Origin: Mesorhizobium kowhaii
GTDB taxonomy: Bacteria > Pseudomonadota > Alphaproteobacteria > Rhizobiales > Rhizobiaceae
Assembly (NCBI RefSeq): GCF_003253745.1
Contig: NZ_MZXV01000072.1
Span: forward strand, 1 to 64,000
Direction of reading: 5' to 3'
DNA length: 64,000 nucleotides
In this document: positions 47,253 through 56,967 of the stretch, piece after piece
Layout of the letters: each line of letters begins with the position of its first letter
Numbering within the stretch: the first letter of the stretch is position 1
Program-made: the position numbers and the translations under genes
Notes under the pieces: generated by a model
Told to the model about the DNA's origin: nothing
Seen by the model: the letters and a program-made list of their open reading frames with translations, nothing else
Databases searched by the model: none

Positions 47253-48586
47253 TTGCAGACCTCAATCCTGACAAAATATCGCGAGGCCCGCCTGCCTTGG
47301 TACACTATCTATCCGACTGTGCCGGAGGTCTCCGCGGCGGTCGGTGCCGACGCTTATGAGGGATGGCTCAGGGGCCTGCCGGCCGACGATCCGGTGTCGC
47401 TCTATCTCCACGTTCCGTTCTGCCGGTCGATGTGCTGGTATTGCGGCTTCCCTACCACCATCACCCGCCGGGATGCGCCGATCCTGAATTATCTGGCGGT
47501 GCTACGTGACGAGATCCGTTTGGTCTCGGAGCAAGCGCCGCGGGCACTGCCCGTGAGCGACGTGCATTTCGGCGGCGGAACGCCGACCCTCATCGGGCCA
47601 GCTGAGTTCCTCGCTCTGATGGACTTCCTGCGCGACCGCTTCGCGCTCAGGGAAACGGCTGCGGTTGCGGTCGAGATTGATCCATGCACCTTCACGGCCG
47701 AGATGGCCGAAGCCTTGGGAGCAGCCGGCGTGAACCGCGCAAGCCTCGGCGTGCAGAGCTTCGATCCCGTTGTTCAAAAAGCGGTCAACCGGGTGCAGAG
47801 TGAGACGCAAACGGCGACTGCCGTCGAAGGGCTGCGCCGGCATGGAGTAAGCCGCATCAATTTCGACCTGATCTTCGGTCTCCCGCATCAGACGGTGCAG
47901 TCCTGCGTCCAGACCGCGACGGCGGCGGTCGCCATGCGCCCCAACCGGCTTGCGGTGTTCGGCTATTCGCACGTTCCGTCGCTCATAAATAATCAGCGCC
48001 AAATCGAGGAGACAGCACTGCCGGACAGCGCTGCCCGCGCAGAACAGGCTGCGGCCGTGGCCGAGACGCTGGTTGCCGCCGGCTACCGAGAGATCGGGCT
48101 CGACCATTTCGCCCTGCCGGACGATGAGCTTACACTGGCGCAGAAAACCGGTCGCCTGCGGCGCAACTCGCGGGGTTACTCGGCCGACACCTGCAAAACC
48201 CTGATCGGTTTCGGCGCGTCGGCTATCGGCCGCGTCGGCGAAGGGTACGTCCAGAACGAGTTACACGGGATTCTTACACCCGGCACATCGCAGCTGGCCG
48301 TCTGGCGACGTCAAAGGGCTACCGTCTCACCGACGAAGACCGCGTGCGAGCCGCAATCATCGAGCGATTGATGTGCGATCTCGAGGCGGATGTGCCGGCA
48401 ATCTGTGCCGCCTACGGATCTGACCCGATCCGTTTTCTCGATTCAGCTGAAGGCTTGGCGATGCTGGCCGAGGACGGGATAGTGGACATCGAAAAGGGTT
48501 TCATTCGCGTGCGGCAGGAGCATCGCTTTGTGATTCGCGCTGTTGCTGCCGCATTCGATGCATTTCTCGACCGGGTTGCCCCGTAA
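47253..48586 (+). pseudogene. hemN: Oxygen-independent coproporphyrinogen III oxidase, frameshifted
   Basis: A radical-SAM enzyme of anaerobic haem synthesis. The first frame starts at TTG 47253 behind GGGAAGG and reads MQTSILTKYREARLPWYTIYPT; the cluster motif CxxxCxxC is HVPFCRSMCWYCGF, and VHFGGGTPTLI, SLGVQSFDPVVQKAVNR and INFDLIFGLPHQT follow. Near 48300 the match leaves this frame (ends at 48371) and goes on in the next as ATSKGYRLTDEDRVRAAIIERLMCDLEADV through FDAFLDRVAP to 48586. One base change would restore a normal 445-residue protein, so a recent mutation or a sequence error is possible. In rhizobia HemN serves microaerobic life in nodules. Confidence 0.88.
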
Positions 48587-48689
48587 GCACAGCAAATCGG
48601 CAGGAGCGAAGGCCAAAGGGATTACCCTCGTCGCTAACGGCACGCTCCAGTAAGTCACAGCAAAAGCCTTGGGCAGCTTGGCGATGTTC

Positions 48690-48943
48690 TCGACGACCGT
48701 TCCGTGGCAGCGTGGTGGTCGCAATCCTTTCGAACGGGATCCTCCCGAAGAAACCGCCTTTCTGCAGCTCGATTCGGCAACAGGTGGCTGTCTTTATCGA
48801 CATGCCGCGGCTGGCCAGTCTGCCTTTCCGTTTCCCTTCACTGGTGGTCATCTGTCAATCGCGCCCACGAAAAGGAATTCGCCGCTGACCAATGACGACG
48901 GCGGGTCGGATCGAGGCGATCTACGCGCGAACGTTTAGTGCCG
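48690..48943 (+). pseudogene. fic 3'-end remnant
   Basis: DNA such as CGGCAACAGGTGG, CTTTATCGACATGCC, GTGGTCATCTGTC and GGATCGAGGCGATCTACGCG matches the last 250 bases of the intact fic gene (31314-32858) in opposite orientation. Frames are broken by several indels. It lies about 200 bp before the intact TPP riboswitch, mirroring the fic / decayed riboswitch order at 31 kb. Confidence 0.88.
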
Positions 48944-49138
48944 ATTGAAGGCGAGACCATCATAAGGATCGATCTTTAAGCCCCGAAGGTTTGGCGATCC
49001 CGGTATCCCTGCCCAGGTTTCCGGGGCGTGATTGTCGCCGACGCATGCGCGAGCTTTCTGCCCGGTGCCGCCGATCAACACCTCGGGCCGAAGTCGCTTG
49101 ACAAAGTAGCGCCGGCCCATTCAATTCGACGCATTCAC

Positions 49139-49232
49139 CAGGGGAGTCCCGGCAAGGGGCTGAGATACTGCTGGCTTTCGCGGCGCAGTGATCCGTTGAA
49201 CCTGATCCAGTTCATACTGGCGTAGGGACGGT
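49139..49232 (+). promoter_or_regulatory. TPP riboswitch (THI box) of the thi operon
   Basis: Core elements are in order: GGGGAGTCCC, CTGAGA (49160-49165), the variable P3 helix, ACCTGATC (49200-49207) and ACTGGCGTAGGGAC, all matching the TPP aptamer. Downstream, CGCTTTG (49238-49244) can pair with CAAAGCG (49286-49292), which is followed by TCTTTT, a likely off-state terminator. Thiamine diphosphate binding is expected to reduce thiC expression. Confidence 0.93.
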
Positions 49233-49351
49233 GCAAGCGCTTTGCGGGAGTTTACGCCCGACGCCCTGTTTCCGAGCAGGTAGACCAAAGCGTCTTTTCA
49301 TCCTTCCGCCACAGAACTGGGTCTCCAATGCATGAGCAAAGGAGCCTCAAG

Positions 49352-51187
49352 ATGAATGCCCTCACCCCCGCCGTCTCGACGGGACCGCTGCCCGCCTCAC
49401 GCAAGATCCACAAGCCCGGAACCATCCACCCGCAGATCAGGGTGCCGATCCGCGAAATCTCCGTCCATCCGACGGCGGGCGAACCGCCTGTGACGGTCTA
49501 CGATCCGTCCGGCCCCTATACCGACTCGACTGTCGAAACCAGCATCGAAAAAGGCCTCGCCCGGCTTCGCCATGAATGGATTACGGCGCGCGGCGATGTC
49601 GAAGCCTATGACGGCCGTCATGTCCGGCCGGAAGACAATGGATTCGCCGCTGGCGAGCGCCTGACACCGGAATTTCCCGTTCGCAACCGACCGCTCAGGG
49701 CAAAGGCCGGCAAGGCGGTGACTCAGCTTGCCTATGCGCGCGCCGGCATCATTACTCCTGAGATGGAGTTCGTCGCCATCCGCGAGAACCTCGGCCGCGA
49801 GGCCCTGCGCGGCAAGCTGCAACGCGACGGCGAGGCCTTCGGCGCCGAGATCCCCGACTTCGTCACGCCGGAATTCGTGCGCGACGAAGTGGCGCGCGGG
49901 CGGGCAATCATTCCCGCCAACATCAACCACCCGGAGAGCGAACCGATGATCATCGGTCGCAATTTCCTGGTGAAGATCAATGCCAATATCGGTAACTCGG
50001 CGGTCACCTCCTCGATGGCGGAAGAAGTCGAAAAAATGGTCTGGGCGATCCGCTGGGGCGCCGATACGGTGATGGATCTGTCGACCGGCCGCAACATCCA
50101 CAACATCCGCGACTGGATCGTGCGCAATTCACCGGTGCCGATTGGCACAGTGCCGCTCTACCAGGCGCTCGAGAAGGTCGGCGGCATAGCCGAGGACCTG
50201 ACCTGGGAGGTGTACCGCGACACGCTGATCGAACAGGCCGAACAGGGCGTCGACTATTTCACCATCCACGCCGGCGTGCGGCTGCACTACATCCCGCTGA
50301 CCGTTAACCGGGTCACCGGTATCGTCTCCCGCGGCGGTTCGATCATGGCCAAATGGTGCCTGCACCATCATCGCGAAAGCTTCCTCTACGAGCATTTCGC
50401 GGAGATCTGCGACATCTGCCGCGCCTATGATGTGTCCTTCTCGCTCGGCGACGGCCTTCGTCCCGGCTCGATCGCCGATGCCAACGATGCGGCGCAATTT
50501 GCCGAGCTGGAAACGCTCGGCGAGCTGACGCAGATCGCCTGGGCGAAGGATTGCCAGGTGATGGTCGAGGGGCCCGGCCACGTGCCGATGCACAAGATCA
50601 AGGAGAACATGGACAAGCAGCTTGCCGTGTGCGGCGAGGCGCCGTTCTATACGCTTGGACCGCTGACGACCGACATTGCGCCGGGCTATGATCACATCAC
50701 CTCAGGCATCGGTGCGGCAATGATCGGCTGGTTCGGTACGGCCATGCTCTGCTATGTCACGCCCAAGGAGCATCTCGGCCTTCCTGATCGCAACGACGTC
50801 AAGATCGGCGTGATCACCTACAAGATCGCCGCCCATGCGGCTGACCTGGCGAAGGGGCATCCGGCAGCGAAAGTCAGGGATGATGCCCTTTCCCGCGCGC
50901 GCTTCGAGTTCCGCTGGGAGGACCAGTTCAACCTGTCGCTCGATCCGGAAACCGCGCGGTCCTTCCACGACCAGACCTTGCCCAAGGAGGCGCACAAGCT
51001 GGCACATTTCTGCTCGATGTGCGGGCCGAAATTCTGCTCCATGCGTATCTCCCACGACATTCGCGCCGAGGCGCAGAAGGAGGGCATGGCGGCGATGGCG
51101 GCGAAATACCGCGAGGGCGGCGATCTCTACATGCCAGCTGACGCGAGCGGCGTGCCGCTGACGGCAGAGGCGCCCGAACCGTCATGA
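49352..51187 (+). CDS. thiC: Phosphomethylpyrimidine synthase
   Basis: A radical-SAM enzyme that turns aminoimidazole ribotide into the HMP pyrimidine of thiamine. I prefer ATG 49352, which has GGAG 7 bases upstream; ATG 49328 in the same frame is possible and adds 8 residues. The 611-residue product shows FPVRNRPLRAKAGKAVTQLAYARAGIITPEMEF, IGRNFLVKINANIGNSAV, DTVMDLSTGRNIHNIRDWIVRNSPVPIGTVPLYQAL and the C-terminal cluster motif CSMCGPKFCSM (CxxCxxxxC). It starts thiCOSGED and is controlled by the TPP riboswitch. The next gene overlaps its stop by 4 bp. A remnant of the same leader and start exists at 30.8-31.1 kb. Confidence 0.96.
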   Translation: MNALTPAVSTGPLPASRKIHKPGTIHPQIRVPIREISVHPTAGEPPVTVYDPSGPYTDSTVETSIEKGLARLRHEWITARGDVEAYDGRHVRPEDNGFAAGERLTPEFPVRNRPLRAKAGKAVTQLAYARAGIITPEMEFVAIRENLGREALRGKLQRDGEAFGAEIPDFVTPEFVRDEVARGRAIIPANINHPESEPMIIGRNFLVKINANIGNSAVTSSMAEEVEKMVWAIRWGADTVMDLSTGRNIHNIRDWIVRNSPVPIGTVPLYQALEKVGGIAEDLTWEVYRDTLIEQAEQGVDYFTIHAGVRLHYIPLTVNRVTGIVSRGGSIMAKWCLHHHRESFLYEHFAEICDICRAYDVSFSLGDGLRPGSIADANDAAQFAELETLGELTQIAWAKDCQVMVEGPGHVPMHKIKENMDKQLAVCGEAPFYTLGPLTTDIAPGYDHITSGIGAAMIGWFGTAMLCYVTPKEHLGLPDRNDVKIGVITYKIAAHAADLAKGHPAAKVRDDALSRARFEFRWEDQFNLSLDPETARSFHDQTLPKEAHKLAHFCSMCGPKFCSMRISHDIRAEAQKEGMAAMAAKYREGGDLYMPADASGVPLTAEAPEPS

Positions 51188-52185
51188 GGGTGCTGGTCAA
51201 AGGGGCCGGCGTCGCCGGCCTCACCGCAGCCTTCGAACTTGCCGCCCGCGGCGCGATGGTCACAGTCGCCGAGATCCGGCACGGCCTTGGTGGCAATGCG
51301 TCGTGGTTCGCCGGCGGCATGCTGGCGCCATGGTGCGAGCGTGAAAGCGCCGAGCAGCCGGTGCTGGATCTCGGACGCGACGCCGCCGACTGGTGGGATG
51401 CGGTACTGCCGGGCCAGGTGACACGGGCCGGAACACTGGTCATGGCTATGCCGCGTGACACTGGTGAGCTTGACCGGTTCGCCAGCCGCACGTCAGGGCA
51501 TCGGCGTGTCGATGAAGATGAAATTGCGATCCTGGAGCCCGACCTCGCCGGTCGCTTCCGGCGCGGGTTGCTGTTTCCCGACGAGGCTCATCTCGACCCG
51601 CGCCGGGCGATGGCAGCACTTCATGACAGGCTCGCGGCCATGGGTGTCGAGTTCCGGTTCGGCGCCCACGCCCGGCAGGGTGCCGGTTTCGATCGCCGGA
51701 TCGACTGCACGGCCATGGCCGCCGTCGATGACAGGCTGCGCGGCATTCGCGGCGAAATGCTGATCCTGCGCACGCCTGACATCTCGCTGTCGCGCCCGGT
51801 CAGGCTGCTGCATCCGCGCTTCCCGCTTTATGCGGTACCGCGTGCCGACACGCAGTTCATGATCGGCGCGACGATGATTGAAAGCCAGTCCGCCGGTCCG
51901 GTCACGGCGCGTTCCATGATGGAGCTGCTGGGTGCCGCCTATGCCCTCCATCCGGCCTTTGGCGAGGCCGAGATCGTTGAAACCGGTGTCGGCGTTCGCC
52001 CGGCCTTTCCCGACAACCTGCCGCGCGTCGAAACGAGCGGAGACACCGTCGCGATCAATGGGCTCTATCGCCACGGTTTTCTCCTCGCCCCCGCCATGGC
52101 GCGCCAGGCTGCCGACCTGGTTTTCAATCAAGAAGGAACTAAGGAACTTGCTCATGAAACTGATGGTCAACGGCGAAGCGCATGA
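51184..52185 (+). CDS. thiO: Glycine oxidase / thiamine FAD oxidoreductase
   Basis: An FAD enzyme that oxidises glycine to the imine used for the thiazole ring. 333 residues. The Rossmann motif VLVKGAGVAGLTAAFELAARGA opens it; GGNASWFAGGMLAPWCE and HLDPRRAMAALHDRLAAMG follow, and the C-terminal FAD segment GVRPAFPDNLPRVE and INGLYRHGFLLAPAMAR is typical of the DadA/ThiO family. ATG overlaps the thiC stop, and thiS starts inside its 3' end. Confidence 0.93.
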   Translation: MRVLVKGAGVAGLTAAFELAARGAMVTVAEIRHGLGGNASWFAGGMLAPWCERESAEQPVLDLGRDAADWWDAVLPGQVTRAGTLVMAMPRDTGELDRFASRTSGHRRVDEDEIAILEPDLAGRFRRGLLFPDEAHLDPRRAMAALHDRLAAMGVEFRFGAHARQGAGFDRRIDCTAMAAVDDRLRGIRGEMLILRTPDISLSRPVRLLHPRFPLYAVPRADTQFMIGATMIESQSAGPVTARSMMELLGAAYALHPAFGEAEIVETGVGVRPAFPDNLPRVETSGDTVAINGLYRHGFLLAPAMARQAADLVFNQEGTKELAHETDGQRRSA

Positions 52186-52351
52186 GGTTGCCGCCACCAC
52201 GCTGGCGGAGCTGCTTGCCGCGCTCGACTATGAGGGCGATTGGCTGGCAACGGCCGTCAACAACGATCTCGTGGACAAAGCCAACCGCGCGGAATTCCAG
52301 TTGAGCGACGGCGACCGGATCGAAATCCTCTCACCCATGCAGGGCGGTTAG
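52154..52351 (+). CDS. thiS: Sulfur carrier protein ThiS
   Basis: A 65-residue ubiquitin-fold protein that carries the thiazole sulfur as a C-terminal thiocarboxylate. It starts MKLMVNGEAHEVAATTLAEL and ends PMQGG with the required Gly-Gly. The ATG lies within the 3' end of thiO (32-bp overlap) and the stop is 3 bp before thiG. The longer frame upstream is shadow of thiO. Confidence 0.94.
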   Translation: MKLMVNGEAHEVAATTLAELLAALDYEGDWLATAVNNDLVDKANRAEFQLSDGDRIEILSPMQGG

Positions 52352-52354
52352 ACC

Positions 52355-53128
52355 ATGTTCGATCTCCTTGGAACGACGCTCCCTTCCCGCCTGCTTCTCG
52401 GTACCGCTCAATATCCTTCGCCGGCCATCCTTGCCGATGCAGTCAAGGCGTCGGGCACGTCGGTGGTGACCGTCTCTTTGCGCCGTGAAATGGCGGGCGG
52501 TAGGGCCGGCGAACAATTCTGGTCGTTGGTCCGCTCGCTCGGCGTCAGAATCCTGCCCAACACTGCTGGCTGTCACTCCGTCAAGGAAGCGGTCACGACC
52601 GCCAAAATGGCGCGCGAGGTCTTCGGCACCAACTGGATCAAGCTCGAAGTGATCGGCAACCACGATACGCTACAGCCGGACGTGTTCGGCCTGGTCGAAG
52701 CCGCCCGCATCCTGTGCGAGGACGGTTTTGCGGTATTTCCCTATACCACCGACGACCTTGTTGTCGCCGAGCGGCTGCTGGAGGCGGGCTGCAAGGTCCT
52801 GATGCCGTGGTGCGCACCGATCGGTTCCGCCCTCGGGCCGGTCAACATCATGGCACTGCGTTCGATGCGCGGACACTTCCCGGATGTCCCGCTGATTGTG
52901 GATGCGGGGCTCGGACGGCCGTCGCACGCGGCAACCGTTATGGAACTCGGCTTTGACGCCGTGCTCCTGAACACGGCGGTCGCCAGGGCGGCTGATCCGG
53001 TCGGCATGGCGCGTGCGTTCGGCAAGGCTGTCGAGGCCGGCCGTGAAGCTTACAGCTCGGGAATGCTCGAACCGCGCGACGTCGCTGTGCCATCGACGCC
53101 GACAATTGGCAGGGCCGTCTTTTCATGA
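52355..53128 (+). CDS. thiG: Thiazole synthase
   Basis: Builds the thiazole phosphate from DXP, the glycine imine and ThiS-thiocarboxylate. 257 residues, TIM barrel. Motifs: RLLLGTAQYPSP, VTVSLRRE, RILPNTAGCHS, the Schiff-base lysine in TNWIKLEVIGN, MPWCAPIGSALG, VDAGLGRPSHAATVMELGFDAVLLNTAVA. It is followed by thiE with a 4-bp overlap. Confidence 0.95.
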   Translation: MFDLLGTTLPSRLLLGTAQYPSPAILADAVKASGTSVVTVSLRREMAGGRAGEQFWSLVRSLGVRILPNTAGCHSVKEAVTTAKMAREVFGTNWIKLEVIGNHDTLQPDVFGLVEAARILCEDGFAVFPYTTDDLVVAERLLEAGCKVLMPWCAPIGSALGPVNIMALRSMRGHFPDVPLIVDAGLGRPSHAATVMELGFDAVLLNTAVARAADPVGMARAFGKAVEAGREAYSSGMLEPRDVAVPSTPTIGRAVFS

Positions 53129-53730
53129 AGCTCGATCCCTTCTACCTGATCGTCGACAGCGCTGCCTGGATCGAACGGCTGGTCCCACTCGGCGTCAAGC
53201 TGGTTCAGCTTCGCATCAAGACCATGGATGAGGCCGGGTTGCGCGCGGAGATCCGCAAGGCAAAGGCCTTGTGCGCCCAGCACCGCTGCCAGCTCATCGT
53301 CAACGACCACTGGCGCCTGGCAATCGAGGAAGGCTGCGACTTCGTCCACCTTGGCCAGGAGGATTTGCAGACCGCCGATCGTTCGCGGATTCGGGTAGCC
53401 GGCGTGAGGCTCGGACTGAGCACGCATGATCATATCGAACTGGAAACGGCGATGGCCGCCGAGCCCGACTACATCGCGCTCGGCCCCATCTACCCGACCA
53501 TCCTGAAGAAGATGAAATGGGCCCCGCAAGGCGTCGAACGGATCAACGAGTGGAAGCGTCGGGTAGCACCGGTTCCTCTGGTCGCCATTGGTGGCCTCAA
53601 CCCGGACAGGCTCGACGGCGCCTTTGCGGCCGGTGCGGACAGCGCGGCGGTGGTCACCGACATCACATTGAATGCCGATCCCCAAGCGCGCACGAGAGAA
53701 TGGATCAAAAAGACAGACCGATGGCGCTGA
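53125..53730 (+). CDS. thiE: Thiamine-phosphate synthase
   Basis: Couples HMP diphosphate with thiazole phosphate. 201 residues, TIM barrel. Motifs: FYLIVDSAAWIERLVPLGVKLVQLRIK, CQLIVNDHWRLAIEEGCDFVHLGQEDL, GLSTHDHIELE, YIALGPIYPTILKKM and VAIGGLNPDRLDGAFAAGADSAAVV. The Arg/Asn/Asp residues for diphosphate and Mg are in place. It overlaps thiG before it and thiD after it. Confidence 0.94.
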   Translation: MKLDPFYLIVDSAAWIERLVPLGVKLVQLRIKTMDEAGLRAEIRKAKALCAQHRCQLIVNDHWRLAIEEGCDFVHLGQEDLQTADRSRIRVAGVRLGLSTHDHIELETAMAAEPDYIALGPIYPTILKKMKWAPQGVERINEWKRRVAPVPLVAIGGLNPDRLDGAFAAGADSAAVVTDITLNADPQARTREWIKKTDRWR

Positions 53731-54482
53731 GGCGAGACCCTTATGTGCTTGTCGTCGGTGGCTCGGACTCCAGCGGGGGTGCCGGAATTGCGCGCGATAT
53801 CGAGACGATCGCTTCCATAGGCGTGCGAACCTGCCTAGCTGTCACCGCGCTAACGGTGCAGACGCACGAAGCCGTCATGGAAATCCATCATTCGCAACCC
53901 AGTCTGGTGGCCGATCAGATGCGCGCCGCGCTGCAGGCCAACGAGGTGGCGGCCATCAAGATCGGCATGCTCGCAACTGCCGAGATCATCGTTGCCGTTG
54001 CCGGCGTGCTGCGCGAAAATCCGCAGGTGCCGGCAATCCTCGACCCCGTGCTCGCCTCGACCTCAGGCCGGGCGCTGCTGGAAGCAGGTGCCATCGCCGT
54101 CATGAAGCGCAATCTGATGCCGCTTTGCCGTCTCGTCACGCCCAACCTGGTCGAGTTGGCGCTCTTGGTTGGCTCGGAACTGGCAGTGGATGAAGACAGC
54201 GCGAAGTGGCAAGGCCAGGAATTGCTGAACACCGGAGCGCAGGCCCTGCTGATCAAGGGCGGCCATGCATCGGGACCTCGATCAACCGATATTCTGTTGC
54301 GCTCCGATCACGAACCAGTCCGCTTCGACACACCGCGTCTGGCTACGTCGATCCGCGGGACGGGATGCATGCTGGCCAGTGCGATTGCGGCGCATATGGC
54401 GAAAGCGAGCTCACTCGAAGACAGCGTGCGCGAAGGCAAGCTGTTTGTTTTCGAGACGCTGAAGGAGAATGCGGCCGCGTGA
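53721..54482 (+). CDS. thiD: Hydroxymethylpyrimidine (phosphate) kinase
   Basis: Phosphorylates HMP and HMP-P before ThiE. A 253-residue ribokinase-fold protein with VLVVGGSDSSGGAGIARDIETI, HEAVMEIHHSQPSLVADQMRAAL, ILDPVLASTSGRALLE, LVTPNLVELALLVG and IRGTGCMLASAIAAHMA (anion hole and catalytic Asp region). I place the start at ATG 53721, overlapping the thiE stop; ATG 53700 in frame is an alternative that adds 7 residues. Last gene of thiCOSGED. Confidence 0.92.
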   Translation: MALRRDPYVLVVGGSDSSGGAGIARDIETIASIGVRTCLAVTALTVQTHEAVMEIHHSQPSLVADQMRAALQANEVAAIKIGMLATAEIIVAVAGVLRENPQVPAILDPVLASTSGRALLEAGAIAVMKRNLMPLCRLVTPNLVELALLVGSELAVDEDSAKWQGQELLNTGAQALLIKGGHASGPRSTDILLRSDHEPVRFDTPRLATSIRGTGCMLASAIAAHMAKASSLEDSVREGKLFVFETLKENAAA

Positions 54483-55192
54483 CAGCGACCGCTTCATGTG
54501 CGCCACTTTGCGGTCCGTTTGGTCATACCGCCAGTATAGACTCCAAGCGCTGACACTCATGGACGGCCTTCGGACGGGGTTCCTTGCGTCGACGACCTCT
54601 CGTCACTGAAGGTTGAACTCTCGTCCGCAGGAGGGATCGCGAAGGTTCATGCGCGCTGTAACAAGCGAGATCCACGTCCGACCAAAATTGTCGAAGCCGG
54701 TCCGATGCGAGCCGGTGGTCGCCGCGATCAGATGGCCGGTATATTAAGCGCTTGTCGATTTGGCCGCCGTCTTACCGCTGCTCGCCACCTGATCAACACC
54801 TCGCCATTCGCGTGCAGCGTTGCAACAGATCCTTCAAAGAAATTCATAGACTCTTAGCAACTCAAAACCGCTGTGAATGTTACTCTCATCGCAACATCTG
54901 AGGTTAGCGGGTCAAAACCGAGGTGACGCGACCACCGAACAGCATTCAATCTCTGTTTAGCGGCAATGGCAAGAATATCATCTCTCATCTTGGTCGTTCG
55001 AACACCGCCACCGTCTTCTCAAGACAAGTACATGCTTGCAAAACAGGCGTGTTCCCTCGCGACCAGCGATTGTCTGGGCATTTGGAGGCAAAAACAAGAT
55101 TTTTTCGAAAGCTGTAGCATCGACGGAGAACGCCAAGTGACAAAGTCAGTAGGACGAGCGCCCAATTTTTCCATATGGCTTGATGCTGACCA
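54483..55192. other. Gene-poor stretch between the thi operon and the glyA cluster
   Basis: About 710 bases. Short frames only, no ribosome site or domain. The last ~100 bases presumably hold the promoter for the ArsR-glyA-metK transcript. I looked for SAM- or SAH-riboswitch cores and found none I could support. Confidence 0.5.
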
Positions 55193-55545
55193 ATGATGAC
55201 ACTGGTCAGTCGCCTACGCACGGCAGCGCATCTTGATCGCCTTCGGATCCTGGGCCTTTGCGCCCATGCGGACCTAACTGTCTGCCAGCTAGCGGAGATT
55301 CTGGGTCTGCGTCGCGAGCAGGTTGTGCGACACGTCCGGCTGCTCGTCAGAGCCGACCTTCTTTGGTGCAACGAACAACTCCGTGGTCTTCGTACCATCT
55401 CAAAGCAGGAGGCAAGGACGGCGGTCTGGTTCAATTGTTGGTCGATCTCCTGCCCCACGGCGATGGCTATCATAAACGAGACCTACAACGGCTCGAAGCG
55501 ACACAAGACGCGCGGTCGAAGGGGACCGCCTGCTTGCTCGTGAAC
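55193..55545 (+). pseudogene. ArsR-type helix-turn-helix regulator, frameshifted remnant
   Basis: The N-terminus LRTAAHLDRLRILGLCAHADLTVCQLAEILGLRREQVVRHVRLLVRADLL is an ArsR winged helix. Near 55400 the original frame is lost; the neighbouring frame, the one glyA uses, gives GGLVQLLVDLLPHGDGYHKRDLQRLEATQDARS, which continues the family. In alphaproteobacteria, ArsR proteins of this type with a C-terminal methyltransferase domain sit beside methionine-cycle genes; here that domain is entirely absent. So the local regulator of the cluster seems dead. Confidence 0.75.
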
Positions 55546-55575
55546 AGATCAATCCAGTTGGAGCGCGAGACTACA

Positions 55576-56940
55576 ATGGACAACTCCTCCGACCGCGCGA
55601 TCGTGCTGCGCGACACCCCCGGACGGTCTACCTTGGCCGCGGTCGATTACCGCGTTCACGAACTGCTTCTAAGACAGGAGCAGCAGGAGCGGACGACGCT
55701 CAAACTAATCGCTTCTGAGAACTTTGCCTCCTCGGCAGTGCTGGAAGCGACCGGCTCGATTTTTACGAACAAGTACGCCGAGGGGTACCCCGGTGCGCGC
55801 TACTACGCGGGAAACGAGATCGTCGATGAACTTGAGAACCTCGCCATTGAGCGCTTGAAATCATTATTTGGCAGCGAACACGCCAACGTCCAGCCTTATT
55901 CCGGCTCGCCGGCCAATCAGGCTGTCTATCGCGCGCTTTTGAGCCCGGGAGACAAGGTGATGGGCTTGTCCCTCCCGGGTGGGGGTCATCTGACACATGG
56001 ATGGACCGTCAACTTCTCAGGCACTGATTACAAACGCATCCCCTATGGGCTGCACGAAAAGACGCAGCAGATTGACTATCACCGCTTGCGCGAGACGGCC
56101 AAGCGGGAACGGCCGAAACTTGTTTGGGTCGGCGGAACTGCTTATCCCCGCGTTTTTGACTATGCGGCAATGGCGGAAATCGCTTCGGAGGTGAACTCCT
56201 ATCTCGTGGCCGACATCGCGCACATAAGCGGCCTCATTGTCGCGGGAGCGCACCCGAACCCCGTCGGCCATTGCGACGTCGTCAGCAGCACGTCTCACAA
56301 GTCAATCCGCGGTCCCCGCGGGGGCTTCATTTTGTCAAGGAATGAAGATCGCTATCAGGAGCTCTATCATCCGAAAAGCAAACACAATCTGGCCAAACGT
56401 ATAGACCGTGCGGTGTTCCCTCTCCTGCAGGGCGGACCGCATATGAATATCATCGCCGCTCTAGCTGTCACTTTGCAGGAAGCCGCGAATCCGTCCTTCC
56501 GGACCTACGGTAAGCAGATCGTCAAGAATGCCAAGGCGCTGGCTCAGGCGCTCCTGGAGAGAGGGTATGATCTGGTCACCGGTGGGACTGACAATCACAT
56601 GCTGATCCTTGATCTGCGCGATCGGCCACTGTCTGGCAAAGCCTATGCCGAGCGATTGGCAAAGGCCGGCATTATTGCGAATTTTAACATGGTGCCGGGC
56701 GACCCGCGCCATCCGGCGGTCACAAGCGGAATTCGCCTGGGGTCGCCAGCAGTGACGTCAATGGGCATGCGCGAGGCGGAAATGGCGCAGATTTCCGCCT
56801 TCATCGACCTGGTCTGCCGCCAGCCCAATGATCCGGATGTCCATGCCCGCGTGCGAAGAGACGTTGCCGACTTCTGCGCTGCGTTCGAGGTCCCTGGCAT
56901 CACCAACAGGAAGCCGGGCAAATCGAAGGTCGCCACCTAA
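55576..56940 (+). CDS. glyA: Serine hydroxymethyltransferase, divergent paralogue
   Basis: A PLP enzyme that makes glycine and methylene-THF from serine and THF. 454 residues from ATG 55576; sequence upstream in frame belongs to the broken ArsR gene. Motifs: LIASENFASSAVLEATGSIFTNKYAEGYPGARYY, the PLP lysine in STSHKSIRGPRGGFILS, LPGGGHLTHGW, and HISGLIVAGAHPNP. Several usually fixed positions differ: ANVQPYSGSPAN (normally PHSGAQAN), LVWVGGTAYPR (normally AGGSAYPR) and VPGDPRHPAVTSGIRLGSPA (normally P-F-D-PRPPFVTSGIRIGTPA). It has 20 extra N-terminal residues. So it is a paralogue of the main GlyA, possibly tuned to the SAM module. metK follows 27 bp after its stop. Confidence 0.92.
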   Translation: MDNSSDRAIVLRDTPGRSTLAAVDYRVHELLLRQEQQERTTLKLIASENFASSAVLEATGSIFTNKYAEGYPGARYYAGNEIVDELENLAIERLKSLFGSEHANVQPYSGSPANQAVYRALLSPGDKVMGLSLPGGGHLTHGWTVNFSGTDYKRIPYGLHEKTQQIDYHRLRETAKRERPKLVWVGGTAYPRVFDYAAMAEIASEVNSYLVADIAHISGLIVAGAHPNPVGHCDVVSSTSHKSIRGPRGGFILSRNEDRYQELYHPKSKHNLAKRIDRAVFPLLQGGPHMNIIAALAVTLQEAANPSFRTYGKQIVKNAKALAQALLERGYDLVTGGTDNHMLILDLRDRPLSGKAYAERLAKAGIIANFNMVPGDPRHPAVTSGIRLGSPAVTSMGMREAEMAQISAFIDLVCRQPNDPDVHARVRRDVADFCAAFEVPGITNRKPGKSKVAT

Positions 56941-56967
56941 CTGCAACATCTGAAACGAGGACATTCA

